From Candidatus Electrothrix aestuarii (GTDB taxonomy: Bacteria; Desulfobacterota; Desulfobulbia; Desulfobulbales; Desulfobulbaceae), in contig CP159373.1 of assembly GCA_032595685.2 (NCBI GenBank), positions 2,005,001 through 2,069,000 of the forward strand: a DNA stretch of 64,000 bases. Direction: 5' to 3'. Both the position numbers and the translations under genes were made by a program. Shown one piece after another: positions 9,555 through 18,749 of this stretch; position 1 is the stretch's first letter; each line of letters begins with the position of its first letter. The notes under the pieces are model-generated. The model ran no database searches and was not told the DNA's origin. It saw only the letters and a list, made by a program, of their open reading frames with translations.

Positions 9555-10241
9555 TTATTTTGACAGGAACAACAGTAAACGATCTGACATGTTCTCAGCC
9601 ATATCTGACATGTTGCCAAGTAAATCTATAACCTTATACCAAAATATAACTGAGACAGGGGAAAGGTTGTCTTCCACCTCAAAGAGGCTACGGCGGATCC
9701 TGTGCATGTTTTGATCAATCTCATGCTCACTCTTTCGTAGGTTATCGATCATACTGATAACTTTATCATGTTCCCTGCCTGCAAAGCCAACTTCAACCAA
9801 CTCATCCAACTCTTCAATGATTGATTTAGCCTCAGCGCAGATACCTAAGGTATTCGTGAGCAGGACGTTGAGCTGGTCCTTGATGGCTTCTGGTACCTCC
9901 ATGTCGCGGCTGATCAGGATTTGACTAATCTCCTCTGTGTTATCAGCCAAGGAGTCCTGATCATGCAGGAGCTTGAGCAGATCCCGGCGATCAACCGGGA
10001 GAAACAATGTTTTCGGCATATTAAGACGAAAGGTGCTTTTCTGCTTGTCTGCTGCAGTCTCCAGTTCGTTGATCTGTTGAGCGATTTTTTGGACGCCCGC
10101 ATAATCCTTTGCCTGTAGAGCCGTGAACAGCGGTTCTAACAAAGATACACAGCTGAACACCGTCCGCATATGTTCCTGAATCGGCTTAAACGGTGATTTG
10201 TGCAGGAGCCCGGATAAGGGGCTGATCGATTTCAATGCCAT
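9555..10241 (-). CDS. DUF47/PhoU-like regulator of the Pit phosphate transporter
   Basis: A 228-residue all-helical protein of the DUF47 family (TIGR00153-type), structurally related to PhoU, with conserved acidic/His patches such as DSLADNTEEI and KSEHEIDQNMHRIRR that bind metal in related proteins. AAGGAG precedes the ATG at 10241. It lies 100 bp upstream of the Pit gene on the same strand, the standard arrangement, and would modulate transport or phosphate signalling. The P-loop/FHA/PPP gene upstream may be in the same transcript (63 bp gap). Confidence 0.9.
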   Translation of the reverse strand: MALKSISPLSGLLHKSPFKPIQEHMRTVFSCVSLLEPLFTALQAKDYAGVQKIAQQINELETAADKQKSTFRLNMPKTLFLPVDRRDLLKLLHDQDSLADNTEEISQILISRDMEVPEAIKDQLNVLLTNTLGICAEAKSIIEELDELVEVGFAGREHDKVISMIDNLRKSEHEIDQNMHRIRRSLFEVEDNLSPVSVIFWYKVIDLLGNMSDMAENMSDRLLLFLSK

Positions 10242-10304
10242 GTAATTTATCTCCTTAAAAAGGTTGCTTTGTATTCTACAATTCCTGTCTCTTCAAGAGA
10301 TATT

Positions 10305-12398
10305 TTATCTCTCATCGGTGTCGTCAATTTTTCCTATAAGCTTTATTAGGGGTTCAGATGGGTAACTGATCGGGATCATTTTGCTGTTGACCTCGATAAA
10401 CAGACTCGGGCCATCTGCATGACCGCTAAAAATAATATGATGTCCTTTGATGTCTGCAACATTTCGCCAAACGCCCCCAGATGGATCTATAGGGGTATGG
10501 CCGACAATAAAGGGAGTGTGTTTACTCAGCCCCATGTGTTTTCGGAATTGCTTGACATCGCCCTTGGTATATCCAGCCAGATAATGGGGACGTTTCAAAC
10601 GGCTATTGATGAGGTCATTCTGTATCTTGGGATGATTATGGATATTGATCAGTTTTGTTCGGGTAACTTTTTTTCCGCTCGGGCCAGCATGACAGGCGAT
10701 AAAAGAATCAGAACAGACGACATAGGCAAGCAGGTCGTAAAAACGCTCCATTTCCTTCACATATTCCTGCCCTCGCAGCTCCAGGAGGCATCGGCGCATT
10801 AATATGCCCTGGGAGATACCTGCTTTGCTGATACTTTCTGAAAACGAGTCATGGTTTCCCTTGAGATAAAAGAAATTCCTGGGGAAATGCTGTTTAAAAT
10901 GTAGAATCAGATCCATCATCAGGATGGATGTATCCATATCTTCCATCTCACCGTCCACCTCAGAATGGACTGCATCGCCGAGTATGATGACAGCGGCCGT
11001 ATCTGTTTCCAGGCCTGCCAGGAATCTGTTTTCCGTGATAATCTTGAGAAAATTATCTACCTGGGCATGCAGGTCGCCAATAATGATCGGGAGGAGGGTT
11101 TTGGGGAATTCTATCAAGCCACCGGGTTGTCCTTGGTTATTCTCCGGTCGGTAGACCTCTTGCTCCAGGATGGTGTTGACCTCCCTAATGAGAGCAAGGG
11201 CATGGTCTGGAGGTAAGGGGGTGATGTCTCCACCGTAGATGCGCCGTACCGTTCGCAGGGCCTGGTACCGGCGCTCTGTAACTCGATCAATTCGTTCGCT
11301 ATCCTGCACCAGGATGATTTCTATTGAGCGCTTTTCCGTCAGGGGCGTGATGATGATGTCGCCTTTGCTGTTGCTGAGCGTCAGATGGCGTTCAGCAACG
11401 TCCTGCTCAAAATGAAAGATGTTTTGGTACTCCTCATTGGCACGGCCCACCATGACGGTGTCGCCTGGACAGAGCCTGGTGAAACCACAGAGCTGCATGC
11501 CATAGGTCCTCGGATCGGTGACCAACCAGTTTCGACGGAGATATTTCCGCCGTACCCCTAAGGGTAATTCTGGGTAGAAGCGCAGGATGCGCTCACCAAG
11601 CTTGAGCTCAAAGGGATTGCCATCAAAGGAGACCCGACTTTCTTTGCTGATCTTTTGCCACTGATCAGTGATGGTCAACCAATTGCTGGGATCTCGGCGC
11701 AGGATGAGCCATTTCCAGCCATCCAGGGTGGTCAGGCTTGGTCGGGGACCAGAGGTGGCTGTGGCCCAGGCCGGAATCCCAGGCTCGCCTTCTTCCACAA
11801 TGCACAGGGGTGGTTGCTCCAGGGCTTCACGAATATAGACCTGCATTCTTACCCTGTGCAGGTAGAGCACAACTTCCTGATACACAGCCACCTGTCGCTT
11901 GATCATATCAAGGGTCATGACCTCATCCACCGGGAAATAGCCTTCTGCCTTACGTCCCAGGCGTTGTTGATAAATGACATCCGGTTTGGGGAGGAGGAAT
12001 TCAAAGATATAGCGCTGTCGCCAGTTGCTTTGCAAAAAACGATGTCCTTCGGGTGGAAGCTGAATCCGTTCCAGTTGCAGGGGGAGTGGTTTTTCTGCTG
12101 CGAGCCAATCCGGGTCAAATACGGTCAGGGCCTGGGGAAAGCCCTCAAAGGGGAGGCCGAGATGTACTTCACGGGGGCGGTAGATAAGGGTTTTGTCTTT
12201 CCACCAGCCCTTACGGGTCAGGTCGATATATCCCTCATTGGGCCATCCATGAATTGTGTTGATATAGTAGGTCTTTCCAGACCCTGGTGGGCCGGTAACC
12301 AGCAGCTGGACAAAGGTCAGGCCGATGGGAAGATCCACCCCACGAATATTTTGCAGGGTGTTGATTGGTACCAACTTTTTTCTAAACGGATCCGCCAT
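10305..12398 (-). CDS. Fusion of P-loop NTPase, FHA-like region and PPP-type metallophosphatase
   Basis: A 697-residue protein with an arrangement I do not recognise. Residues 36-43 are a Walker A motif (GPPGSGKT). Around residues 310-365 an FHA-like stretch reads DTVMVGRANEEY, then AERHLTLSN and GDIIITPL, matching the GR, SxxH-like and N-x-x-G positions of phosphothreonine-binding FHA domains. From about 445 there is a PPP-family phosphatase: GDLHAQ, ILGDAVHSE, YLKGNHDS, ACHAG and VGHTP, i.e. the GDxH, GDxV, GNHD and two further metal-binding His motifs. It could bind a phosphoprotein and remove phosphate, with ATP-dependent control. It is between a DUF262 nuclease and the DUF47-Pit pair, so either a defence or a phosphate role is possible. 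No ribosome binding site is evident. Confidence 0.8.
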   Translation of the reverse strand: MADPFRKKLVPINTLQNIRGVDLPIGLTFVQLLVTGPPGSGKTYYINTIHGWPNEGYIDLTRKGWWKDKTLIYRPREVHLGLPFEGFPQALTVFDPDWLAAEKPLPLQLERIQLPPEGHRFLQSNWRQRYIFEFLLPKPDVIYQQRLGRKAEGYFPVDEVMTLDMIKRQVAVYQEVVLYLHRVRMQVYIREALEQPPLCIVEEGEPGIPAWATATSGPRPSLTTLDGWKWLILRRDPSNWLTITDQWQKISKESRVSFDGNPFELKLGERILRFYPELPLGVRRKYLRRNWLVTDPRTYGMQLCGFTRLCPGDTVMVGRANEEYQNIFHFEQDVAERHLTLSNSKGDIIITPLTEKRSIEIILVQDSERIDRVTERRYQALRTVRRIYGGDITPLPPDHALALIREVNTILEQEVYRPENNQGQPGGLIEFPKTLLPIIIGDLHAQVDNFLKIITENRFLAGLETDTAAVIILGDAVHSEVDGEMEDMDTSILMMDLILHFKQHFPRNFFYLKGNHDSFSESISKAGISQGILMRRCLLELRGQEYVKEMERFYDLLAYVVCSDSFIACHAGPSGKKVTRTKLINIHNHPKIQNDLINSRLKRPHYLAGYTKGDVKQFRKHMGLSKHTPFIVGHTPIDPSGGVWRNVADIKGHHIIFSGHADGPSLFIEVNSKMIPISYPSEPLIKLIGKIDDTDER

Positions 12399-12522
12399 AA
12401 TTTTCTAACAAAGCAAGGTAACAGACCATCATATGGCTGTTTGTAGCAATCAACTGTATTAGAAGGAAAGAAATAATGCAATGAGAGTTATGGGGAAATG
12501 CGCAAGAAAGGGGAGGGGAGGC

Positions 12523-14214
12523 TTAAAAGGAGATGTTCCAGATGGTAGCGGCCTTGCCTGCCATCCAGTTTTGTCGGGAGGCAATACTTGCAGGTGTCCA
12601 TTCTTCATAACGTCTGCTGATTCCCTGGGTTATGGCAAACTCGCTTGCCGAATACACAGCTTTTTTCTCCTGAAAAGGGGCATTGCCCAAATCACGATTG
12701 GCGGCTGCGGTCAAGAGGGTCATGTTACCCAACTGATAGACGCCGTTCTCGTGCTGGCGATCATCAAAGGTATCCCAGCCCTGTTCCGGGGGATGTTCGG
12801 GCAGGATGTGCTCAATGGTATAGGTAGCGTCATCCAGGGCATAGCTTGTGTTGGAGCAGCAGCGTTCCAGCTCGAACAGGATATAGCGGACAACCTTTCG
12901 GTTCCGACTATTGCTTGTGCGTAAGGATTTGTCTGCAAAGGCGGGTTTGAAGACCTTGTCAAGCGGATAGATGGGATGAAGCTCCGTTATTACAGCTCGG
13001 GCAGAGAAGAGTCTTCCCTCACTGAGCTGAATGGCAATGGCATTAAACGTCCGTTCAAGTTCATTGCCCGGCATTCCGCAGATCACATTGTAACGGAAGG
13101 AGAGTATCGCCACGGCTCGGAGGATTTGCTGAAAGCTTTTGCGTTCTGTATCTCCGAAACGATCAAAAGCTGCCAGGAGCAGGGACAGCGGCTGGCGGAC
13201 ATTGAACATCTGGAGCTGTTGCAGCCAGTTTCGTTCATCCCGTTCCCAGGAGGTATCCAGGGGATTTCTCAGGGCTGCGTAGATTCGGGCATGATGGTCC
13301 AGATCTCGGATCAGGGCGAATGCCTGTCCCCGGTCGGACACGGCCTGACGAATGGTTTTGAACAGGTGGGTCTTACGAACCAGCTTATGACCGCTGTTCC
13401 AGAAGACACGCAGAAATTCAGGGAAATTATTACTACCGAGCAGGTCGATAATGGTCTCCCAGCGCTCTTCCAGGGTCTTCAACTCTGAGGAGTGGGCTCC
13501 CTCCTTGCTGATCACGGAAAAGAGATAATTTTTCAGGAGATCTGTGGCAGATAGGCGCACTCCACGGGCGTTGAGGGTCTCAAAGACCTTAAAGGCATTG
13601 AGTTCGTCGGTCACCGTGATGACCGTAAAGAAGAGGCGGTCTACGGTTTGGTCAACAAAGCCTGCAATCCCCTCACCATGTGCCTCAAGGTCTGCTTTCA
13701 CTCGTGCCTTGAACCAGAGAAAGGCCTTGCGCAGGAGATGTTCTGATGCATTCAGGCCCCGTTGGGGGAGTTGTTCGAGCGGAACAAGATAATCCTGATA
13801 GAAGCGGTCGTTATGCCGGTTCAGGGTGAGCTTGGATTTTGCTGTCAGGGTGACCGGGTCCAGGTAGCCGATATAAGAATTCCGCAGCTGCTCTGCCCGT
13901 TTATCGTTGATGGCTTCTGTCTTGGCAAGATCATGGAGCAGGGAGATGGCTGCCAGCAGGATGATACTGATGGTGGTGATGCGCTGCTGGCCGTCAATGA
14001 TGTCAAAGCGCTTGCTGTCCGAGGATTGCAGGACCAGATAGCCCATGTAATGGCTGGGTTCTTCATCGGTCGTGTGCAGCGTGAGGAGATCCTGCCAGAG
14101 ATCATCCCATTCGTCCGCAGACCAGGAATAATCGCGCTGAAAGGCCGGTACCCTGTAGAGCAGGCCGTTGCCCATGAGTTGGCGGAAGGTGTTATTGGCG
14201 GTGTTGAAGTTCAT
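12523..14214 (-). CDS. GmrSD-type nuclease (DUF262 + DUF1524)
   Basis: About 563 residues. The N-terminal DUF262 (ParB/sulfiredoxin-like NTPase) domain has the FQRDYSW motif and the diagnostic IDGQQR at residues 73-78. The C-terminal DUF1524 has an HNH-type core: EHILPEHP, then QLGNMTLLTAAANRDLGN. Single-chain proteins of this kind resemble GmrSD/BrxU type IV restriction enzymes that cut glucosylated or otherwise modified phage DNA. I prefer ATG 14214 (MNFNTANNTFRQL, a typical family start) to the TTG at 14235. It lies 10-30 bp after the ABC-3C ATPase, on the same strand. Confidence 0.9.
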   Translation of the reverse strand: MNFNTANNTFRQLMGNGLLYRVPAFQRDYSWSADEWDDLWQDLLTLHTTDEEPSHYMGYLVLQSSDSKRFDIIDGQQRITTISIILLAAISLLHDLAKTEAINDKRAEQLRNSYIGYLDPVTLTAKSKLTLNRHNDRFYQDYLVPLEQLPQRGLNASEHLLRKAFLWFKARVKADLEAHGEGIAGFVDQTVDRLFFTVITVTDELNAFKVFETLNARGVRLSATDLLKNYLFSVISKEGAHSSELKTLEERWETIIDLLGSNNFPEFLRVFWNSGHKLVRKTHLFKTIRQAVSDRGQAFALIRDLDHHARIYAALRNPLDTSWERDERNWLQQLQMFNVRQPLSLLLAAFDRFGDTERKSFQQILRAVAILSFRYNVICGMPGNELERTFNAIAIQLSEGRLFSARAVITELHPIYPLDKVFKPAFADKSLRTSNSRNRKVVRYILFELERCCSNTSYALDDATYTIEHILPEHPPEQGWDTFDDRQHENGVYQLGNMTLLTAAANRDLGNAPFQEKKAVYSASEFAITQGISRRYEEWTPASIASRQNWMAGKAATIWNISF

Positions 14215-14244
14215 GGGTACGAGGTCGTCTACCAATTCGACGAA

Positions 14245-16041
14245 TTACCAGCTCGCCATTTTAAAGAGCCGACCTTGTTCGTTTTCATCGTGTAGGGTCA
14301 GGATAATTTCCTGTTCGCCAAATACTTCTTTGTTTCTGTCGGATTTAGGCGGGAGATCTGAGTCAATCAGGGTAATAATGACCTGTATACCAAGATCGGA
14401 ATATCGACGAATAACGTTGAGCAGGTTTTCCTTTTTACGGTCATCAAGGGACTCAAACACACCATCATGAAACACAAAATGCGGGAATTTTTTGTCAAGG
14501 TAGGCACGTAATACTGCAAGATCAAAGGCGGTACATAACAATTTTTTGTATGTGGTTCCTGAATCTGCACTGGTTGCGTTGCCGGATTCATCGAGGATTT
14601 CATCTTTAAACTCTAAATGTCCTTCACGATTAAGAGCTACATTCAAAAGAGCCTTTCGATCAATAACTTCTTCAATAATTTCGTTGAAAAATAGTCGAAT
14701 TGAAGAAAATAAGCATGTTGGGTCGGCGTTCTGCTGCTCTACATCAAGTTCAATATCACTTTGTAAATGCTCAAGTTTTTCTTTTATCCTCCGTAAACTA
14801 GTTCGCAATTCCTGTAGGCGACGCAAAGAGTCTCGTTGACGCTCCAGAGAGGACAGATCTGCTTTGAGCGTTATGAGTTCATTGGAGAATTTTTTGTATT
14901 TGTTAAATACATTTGTTTCATTTAAAAAAGAAAGTGTTTCTGACCGCTGCTTGCCCAACGTATCTAACTCGGCATTGACCTCTTTCAATCTGTCGTCAAT
15001 TTCTCCCAGCTCCTCTTGAAGGTAGGCACAGCGTTCATCTGTTATGGCACGATTGAATGCAATCAGCTGCTGAAAATCTTTTTTTATCTGTCCGGCAAAG
15101 AGAATACCCGACTCTTTAAACAGACGCTCTGCATCATCCGGGTGAAACAGTATCTGCTCTTCCTTTAACGAATCTTTTATTTTTTTTTGATTTTTTTGCA
15201 ATGAATAGCGTTCTGCATTAAGTGTAGCAATACGCTCATCAATCATGTTCACTAACTGTTCAGTATGCTCTTTATCTTGAGAGCGAAAGTCAAATGCATC
15301 AAGAAATGCCTGCTTTTTTTCTAGTTCCTTCTGCTTGAGCAGAATAATCCCTTCAATTTTACTGATATCTTCAAGTGACCCACCGAACTCATTCTGGATA
15401 ATCTGTTCTTGCTTCTTTTTATCGTCTATCTGTTTTTCTTTTTCGTAATAAGAGGTAATCTGGTCAGCATTAAATCCTGTAATATGGGAAAGAAAAGGTT
15501 TCCAATCGGCATGTTTTCCCATAAATTTACGTAATTGAAATACGTCGCGATAGTCGTCTTGTGATCGTAGCTGATACCCTATGCCTTTACGAAAAGTCCA
15601 CGGTTTCAGTGAACGCAAATCAAGAAGGGCATCCAGAATACTCAGTGACCTTTCAAACGGTACATCATGATGGTCCCAGGTGTCCTCTGCTAAGTCTACA
15701 AAGTTTTGTTGAGCAAATTCATGTTTTTTGAAACTAATCTTAGTGGCATTTTGTACACCCCTACGAATCGTAATATACGAACCATCAAGGAGTTCCAGCT
15801 CAAGAAAAAAGATGAATTCTCGAAACAGGTCAAGGTGCTTGAAGAGGAAAAACTTGGGGTTTTTCTTCGCAAGGAGGAGAAAATTAAGCAAATGCCCAAG
15901 AGTGGTTTTGCCAAGGTTATGGGTGTCTTTTTTTTTGTTCTCAGGAAGACGTATTTCTGCAAGAACAACATTAAGTCCAGATTCAAATATGATGTCCTGA
16001 AAACATTCTGGCTTGTTGGAATAAAGTTTAGACAGCTTCAT
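14245..16041 (-). CDS. ABC-three-component system ATPase (DUF2326)
   Basis: A 598-residue SMC/RecF-like ATPase. The Walker A is the reduced form typical of DUF2326 (NLGKTTLGHLLNF, near residue 43). A long central coiled coil follows (about 200-450, heptad-rich KQKELEKK... and EEQILFHPDDAERLFKES). The C-terminal Walker B/D-loop region reads HFVFHDGVFESLDDRKKENL and IQVIITLIDSDLPP. In ABC-3C systems this ATPase is thought to act as sensor or regulator for a toxic effector. It overlaps the middle-component gene by 14 bp and is followed at once by the GmrSD gene. Confidence 0.88.
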   Translation of the reverse strand: MKLSKLYSNKPECFQDIIFESGLNVVLAEIRLPENKKKDTHNLGKTTLGHLLNFLLLAKKNPKFFLFKHLDLFREFIFFLELELLDGSYITIRRGVQNATKISFKKHEFAQQNFVDLAEDTWDHHDVPFERSLSILDALLDLRSLKPWTFRKGIGYQLRSQDDYRDVFQLRKFMGKHADWKPFLSHITGFNADQITSYYEKEKQIDDKKKQEQIIQNEFGGSLEDISKIEGIILLKQKELEKKQAFLDAFDFRSQDKEHTEQLVNMIDERIATLNAERYSLQKNQKKIKDSLKEEQILFHPDDAERLFKESGILFAGQIKKDFQQLIAFNRAITDERCAYLQEELGEIDDRLKEVNAELDTLGKQRSETLSFLNETNVFNKYKKFSNELITLKADLSSLERQRDSLRRLQELRTSLRRIKEKLEHLQSDIELDVEQQNADPTCLFSSIRLFFNEIIEEVIDRKALLNVALNREGHLEFKDEILDESGNATSADSGTTYKKLLCTAFDLAVLRAYLDKKFPHFVFHDGVFESLDDRKKENLLNVIRRYSDLGIQVIITLIDSDLPPKSDRNKEVFGEQEIILTLHDENEQGRLFKMASW

Positions 16042-16276
16042 CGGGTCCTGTATATTCTACAGCATCAGTTTTTGGTCGATATTCAACTAACCCTAATAGA
16101 TAAAGAAAGCTTAATGCGGGTAGGAACAAGACATCACCGCCAACAGTTTTCTCTTTGATCTTCCTGCGTAGTTTACCATATTCTTCTATTCGATATTTCT
16201 TGAGATAATCCAGTAGTAACAAAGAGACGTTAATCACTGTTCTGTCTGGATGAGAATGTTTAGTCGGTCTCAGCAT
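16028..16276 (-). CDS. ABC-three-component system middle component
   Basis: An 82-residue protein with the pattern RPTKHSHPDRTVINV, then PALSFLYLLGLVEY, which resembles the small middle-component family (MC6-like) of ABC-3C systems: a predicted winged-helix adaptor between ATPase and effector. Start at ATG 16276, with GGAG nine bases upstream; a GTG at 16279 is also open. It overlaps the effector by 17 bp and the ATPase by 14 bp, which supports coupled expression. The subfamily label is by eye. Confidence 0.75.
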   Translation of the reverse strand: MLRPTKHSHPDRTVINVSLLLLDYLKKYRIEEYGKLRRKIKEKTVGGDVLFLPALSFLYLLGLVEYRPKTDAVEYTGPDEAV

Positions 16277-17219
16277 CACCTAACTCTCCAATATCACAGC
16301 TCCAATACATATAAAACAACATGATGCGAGTTAATCGTTTATGGCCTCTCAGGATTGGATCTCGATGAAAAAGTAGATCAACGAGATATTCCAGTACCTC
16401 GTCAAATGCTTGGTAGTCTTTACGCTTTGTTATAATTTTTAATTGGAATTCCTCCACAACTGACTCGTACATACGCAGTAGATCCATATTTTCAGGAGCA
16501 GCCAAGAACGTACGAATTATTGGAGTTTCTTTCAGGTATCTTTTACGTTGAGCTTTAGCATATTCAACACTCATTTGGTTTATTTTATTCTTCTCTTCAT
16601 AGCTTATTCGTTGAATCGGTGGATCGTCAATGATATTTGGCAGTGTATTCTTTTGTCGGGCAAGTGCCTGGATAATATCAGATAGATCATCCGGGCTTAC
16701 GATTAACGGTGAATCAACAGGATCAAGATCCGCAAGTCTTGGCACATCCGGAAAGGTCTTGAGCCAGTTTTCAAGCTGCTCCAGTCCGCATAAGTAAATA
16801 GATTCTTGCTTGATATTACATTGTGTCGAGATGTAATATCTTATTTCGCTTTCTGCATTTCCCGCCAAGCGTCTGTTAGAAAACAGCATATAATGATCAA
16901 GTTGCTTGTTTAAGCGGAGTTTCTTTATGCGGGGGATTTCTTTTGCAAGAACAGAGGTCATGCTCTTGACGCTGTAGAAGTCAGGCTCAGAAAAGTTACG
17001 GTTGTAACCGTTTGTATGCTTGGCCTGAATAATAGTGGTTCCACTCCAAGGAGCTGTTCGGCTTGGATGCAGTTCTGCCGTTCCGACAAATTTAGCATCT
17101 CGACCGCCATCAGGTCCTTTGGCAAATCCCTGCACAGAGATACCAAGTAAACGTTGACATAAAAATACGATTAACTGCTCAAATTGTTCGTCGCTGAGAT
17201 CTTCGTATGCGTATTTCAT
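16260..17219 (-). CDS. ABC-three-component system effector with restriction-endonuclease fold
   Basis: A 319-residue protein. The N-terminal 75 residues show a PD-(D/E)xK/Mrr-like nuclease core: GPDGGRDAKF at 35-44 (Asp37 and Asp41) and IIQAKH with Gln65-x-Lys67. This is followed by a larger helical region, which in ABC-3C effectors is the conserved C-terminal domain that docks to the middle component. First gene of the leftward operon; its promoter should be in the 102 bp upstream of 17219. Inferred role: DNA cleavage on invasion, restrained by the ATPase and middle component. Confidence 0.82.
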   Translation of the reverse strand: MKYAYEDLSDEQFEQLIVFLCQRLLGISVQGFAKGPDGGRDAKFVGTAELHPSRTAPWSGTTIIQAKHTNGYNRNFSEPDFYSVKSMTSVLAKEIPRIKKLRLNKQLDHYMLFSNRRLAGNAESEIRYYISTQCNIKQESIYLCGLEQLENWLKTFPDVPRLADLDPVDSPLIVSPDDLSDIIQALARQKNTLPNIIDDPPIQRISYEEKNKINQMSVEYAKAQRKRYLKETPIIRTFLAAPENMDLLRMYESVVEEFQLKIITKRKDYQAFDEVLEYLVDLLFHRDPILRGHKRLTRIMLFYMYWSCDIGELGDAETD

Positions 17220-17321
17220 GGTAGCAATCTATCCTATGAGTTCACTACTGTAAAGTCTGCAAAAACAAAGGGGTCATAAATATCGACGTGGTTATTTATA
17301 TGAAGTTGGCAGGCTGATTTG

Positions 17322-17942
17322 TTAGCAGAATTCCGGCAACTGCAATATCTCCATAAAAGTATCCACATGATACGCCGCCTCAAGCTGCGGATTATTAAAA
17401 GCGATCAGCTTCATTCCCACCGACGCGCAATGATCGCGATCCACTGTGGAATCCCCGATAAAGATGGCTTCATCCACTGACAGGCCGAAATGCTTCAGGA
17501 TGATGTGCAGGGCATCCGGGGCAGGCTTGGGCCGGGGCGAGTTGGAGGCGGTCATGACGATCTCAAAGCTGTTTCGCAGACCAAAGATATCCAGGATCAT
17601 GTCCATAGTATTGGTCCGGTTGGTGGAAATAGCCCGGTGGTATTTCGGGGTGATGGTCTGGAGGAATTCCTTGAGATCAGGCGCGATGATCATGTGTTTG
17701 AGGAACGAACTGTAGTCAAGCTGCTGGCGGTATTGATCGACCTTATCCATATCAATATGGGCATGATTGCGGAATATATGGCTTATGGAATCAAAGACAT
17801 TATGGATGTGGACATAGCCGAGCTCCTCCTCATTCATGGGCGGGCAGGCAAAGGCCTCCAGCATATGATTATAGTAGGCCCGATTCGCCTCGCGGGACTC
17901 GAACATGACACCGTCGCAATCAAAAATAACCAGTTTCAACAT
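17322..17942 (-). CDS. HAD-family hydrolase (phosphatase-like)
   Basis: A 206-residue HAD hydrolase. Motif I is DCDGVMFES (Asp nucleophile near residue 8), motif II is STNRT, motif III Lys is in RPKPAPDAL, motif IV is GDSTVDRDHCASVGM. A helical cap lies between motifs I and II, as in the phosphoglycolate-phosphatase-like branch. The ATG at 17942 is chosen because it starts just before motif I; the open frame upstream runs through the dispersed repeat and is spurious. Substrate unknown. Confidence 0.85.
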   Translation of the reverse strand: MLKLVIFDCDGVMFESREANRAYYNHMLEAFACPPMNEEELGYVHIHNVFDSISHIFRNHAHIDMDKVDQYRQQLDYSSFLKHMIIAPDLKEFLQTITPKYHRAISTNRTNTMDMILDIFGLRNSFEIVMTASNSPRPKPAPDALHIILKHFGLSVDEAIFIGDSTVDRDHCASVGMKLIAFNNPQLEAAYHVDTFMEILQLPEFC

Positions 17943-17990
17943 GGGGTATTTCCTGATGGTTGTTTGAAAAAAGAGGGACAGGAGAATTAC

Positions 17991-18051
17991 GTAGGGGCAG
18001 GCCCCTGTGCCTGCCCGGAATGAAAGGGCAAACACAGGGATTTGCCCCTAC
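17991..18051. repeat. 61-bp dispersed inverted-repeat element (GTAGGGGCA family)
   Basis: The element starts GTAGGGGCAGGCCCCTGTGC and ends with TTTGCCCCTAC, so the outer 9 bases (GTAGGGGCA/TGCCCCTAC) are inverted. Internally it holds two related halves in opposite directions. Shorter relatives occur at 29198-29224, 31185-31212 and 34137-34165. Its right end supplies the TAG stop codon of the HD-domain gene on the minus strand. Confidence 0.8.
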
Positions 18052-18749
18052 TCAGAACCGTAAATTTCGCGATGCAGCTCGCTGAAAAAGGTTTCCATAA
18101 AGGCGTGCCGTCGCTCGGCGATCTGCCGTCCCAGAGGCGTGAGCATCTGCTCCCGAACCTTGGACATCTTGACCTGAAACTCACGGTAGGCCGTGTCCTC
18201 AGTGGAATAGGTTTCGGTATCTGCCGGATCAATTTCCGCATTATGGAGCCGGGCCCCGATCTGGCCAGCAAAGAGAAAGGCCCTGCCAATGCCGATGGCC
18301 CCGATGGAGTCCAGCTTGTCCGCATCAAAGAGGATCTTGGCCTCAATGGTCTCTGGTGCCGCATTATTGCGGAAGCGATGGGCACGGATGCAATGGCAGA
18401 TTGCAGCCCGGTCTGCTTCTGTATATCCGAGTTCCTGAAGAATCGGCTCTGCCATTTCCGCTCCCAGCTCAGCATGACAGACCTTACCCTTGCTGCTACT
18501 TTCCTGCTTGCGCCCGATATCATGGAGCAGGGCCGCCGGGGCGATAATATCCAGGCGGGCACCCATCTTTTCGCCGATACTCATGGCTGTGTGCAGGACC
18601 CGCTCGCTGTGGTCCGGGCCGTGAGAACCGCCTTCCTCCAGGCAGTATTGGGCGCTTATCCTGTGCAGGGTCTCCAGTAATTCCGCTGCAATAGTTGGAA
18701 TAGCTGGTTCTCCGGCAGCATCCCGGTTTTCTTTTTCCTTACTCGCCAA
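18048..18749 (-). CDS. HD-domain metal-dependent phosphohydrolase
   Basis: A 233-residue HD-superfamily protein of the YpgQ/YedJ type. The metal ligands are visible: HGPDHSERV (His) and ALLHDIGRK (His-Asp), then FDADKLDSIGAIGIGRAF with a late Asp. Enzymes of this group hydrolyse nucleotides or other phosphate esters; the substrate cannot be read from sequence. Its stop codon is formed by the terminal GTAG of the repeat at 17991-18051, suggesting that the element may have landed on the gene's 3' end. The start overlaps the YkgJ gene by 11 bp, so the two are co-transcribed. Confidence 0.87.
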   Translation of the reverse strand: MASKEKENRDAAGEPAIPTIAAELLETLHRISAQYCLEEGGSHGPDHSERVLHTAMSIGEKMGARLDIIAPAALLHDIGRKQESSSKGKVCHAELGAEMAEPILQELGYTEADRAAICHCIRAHRFRNNAAPETIEAKILFDADKLDSIGAIGIGRAFLFAGQIGARLHNAEIDPADTETYSTEDTAYREFQVKMSKVREQMLTPLGRQIAERRHAFMETFFSELHREIYGSE

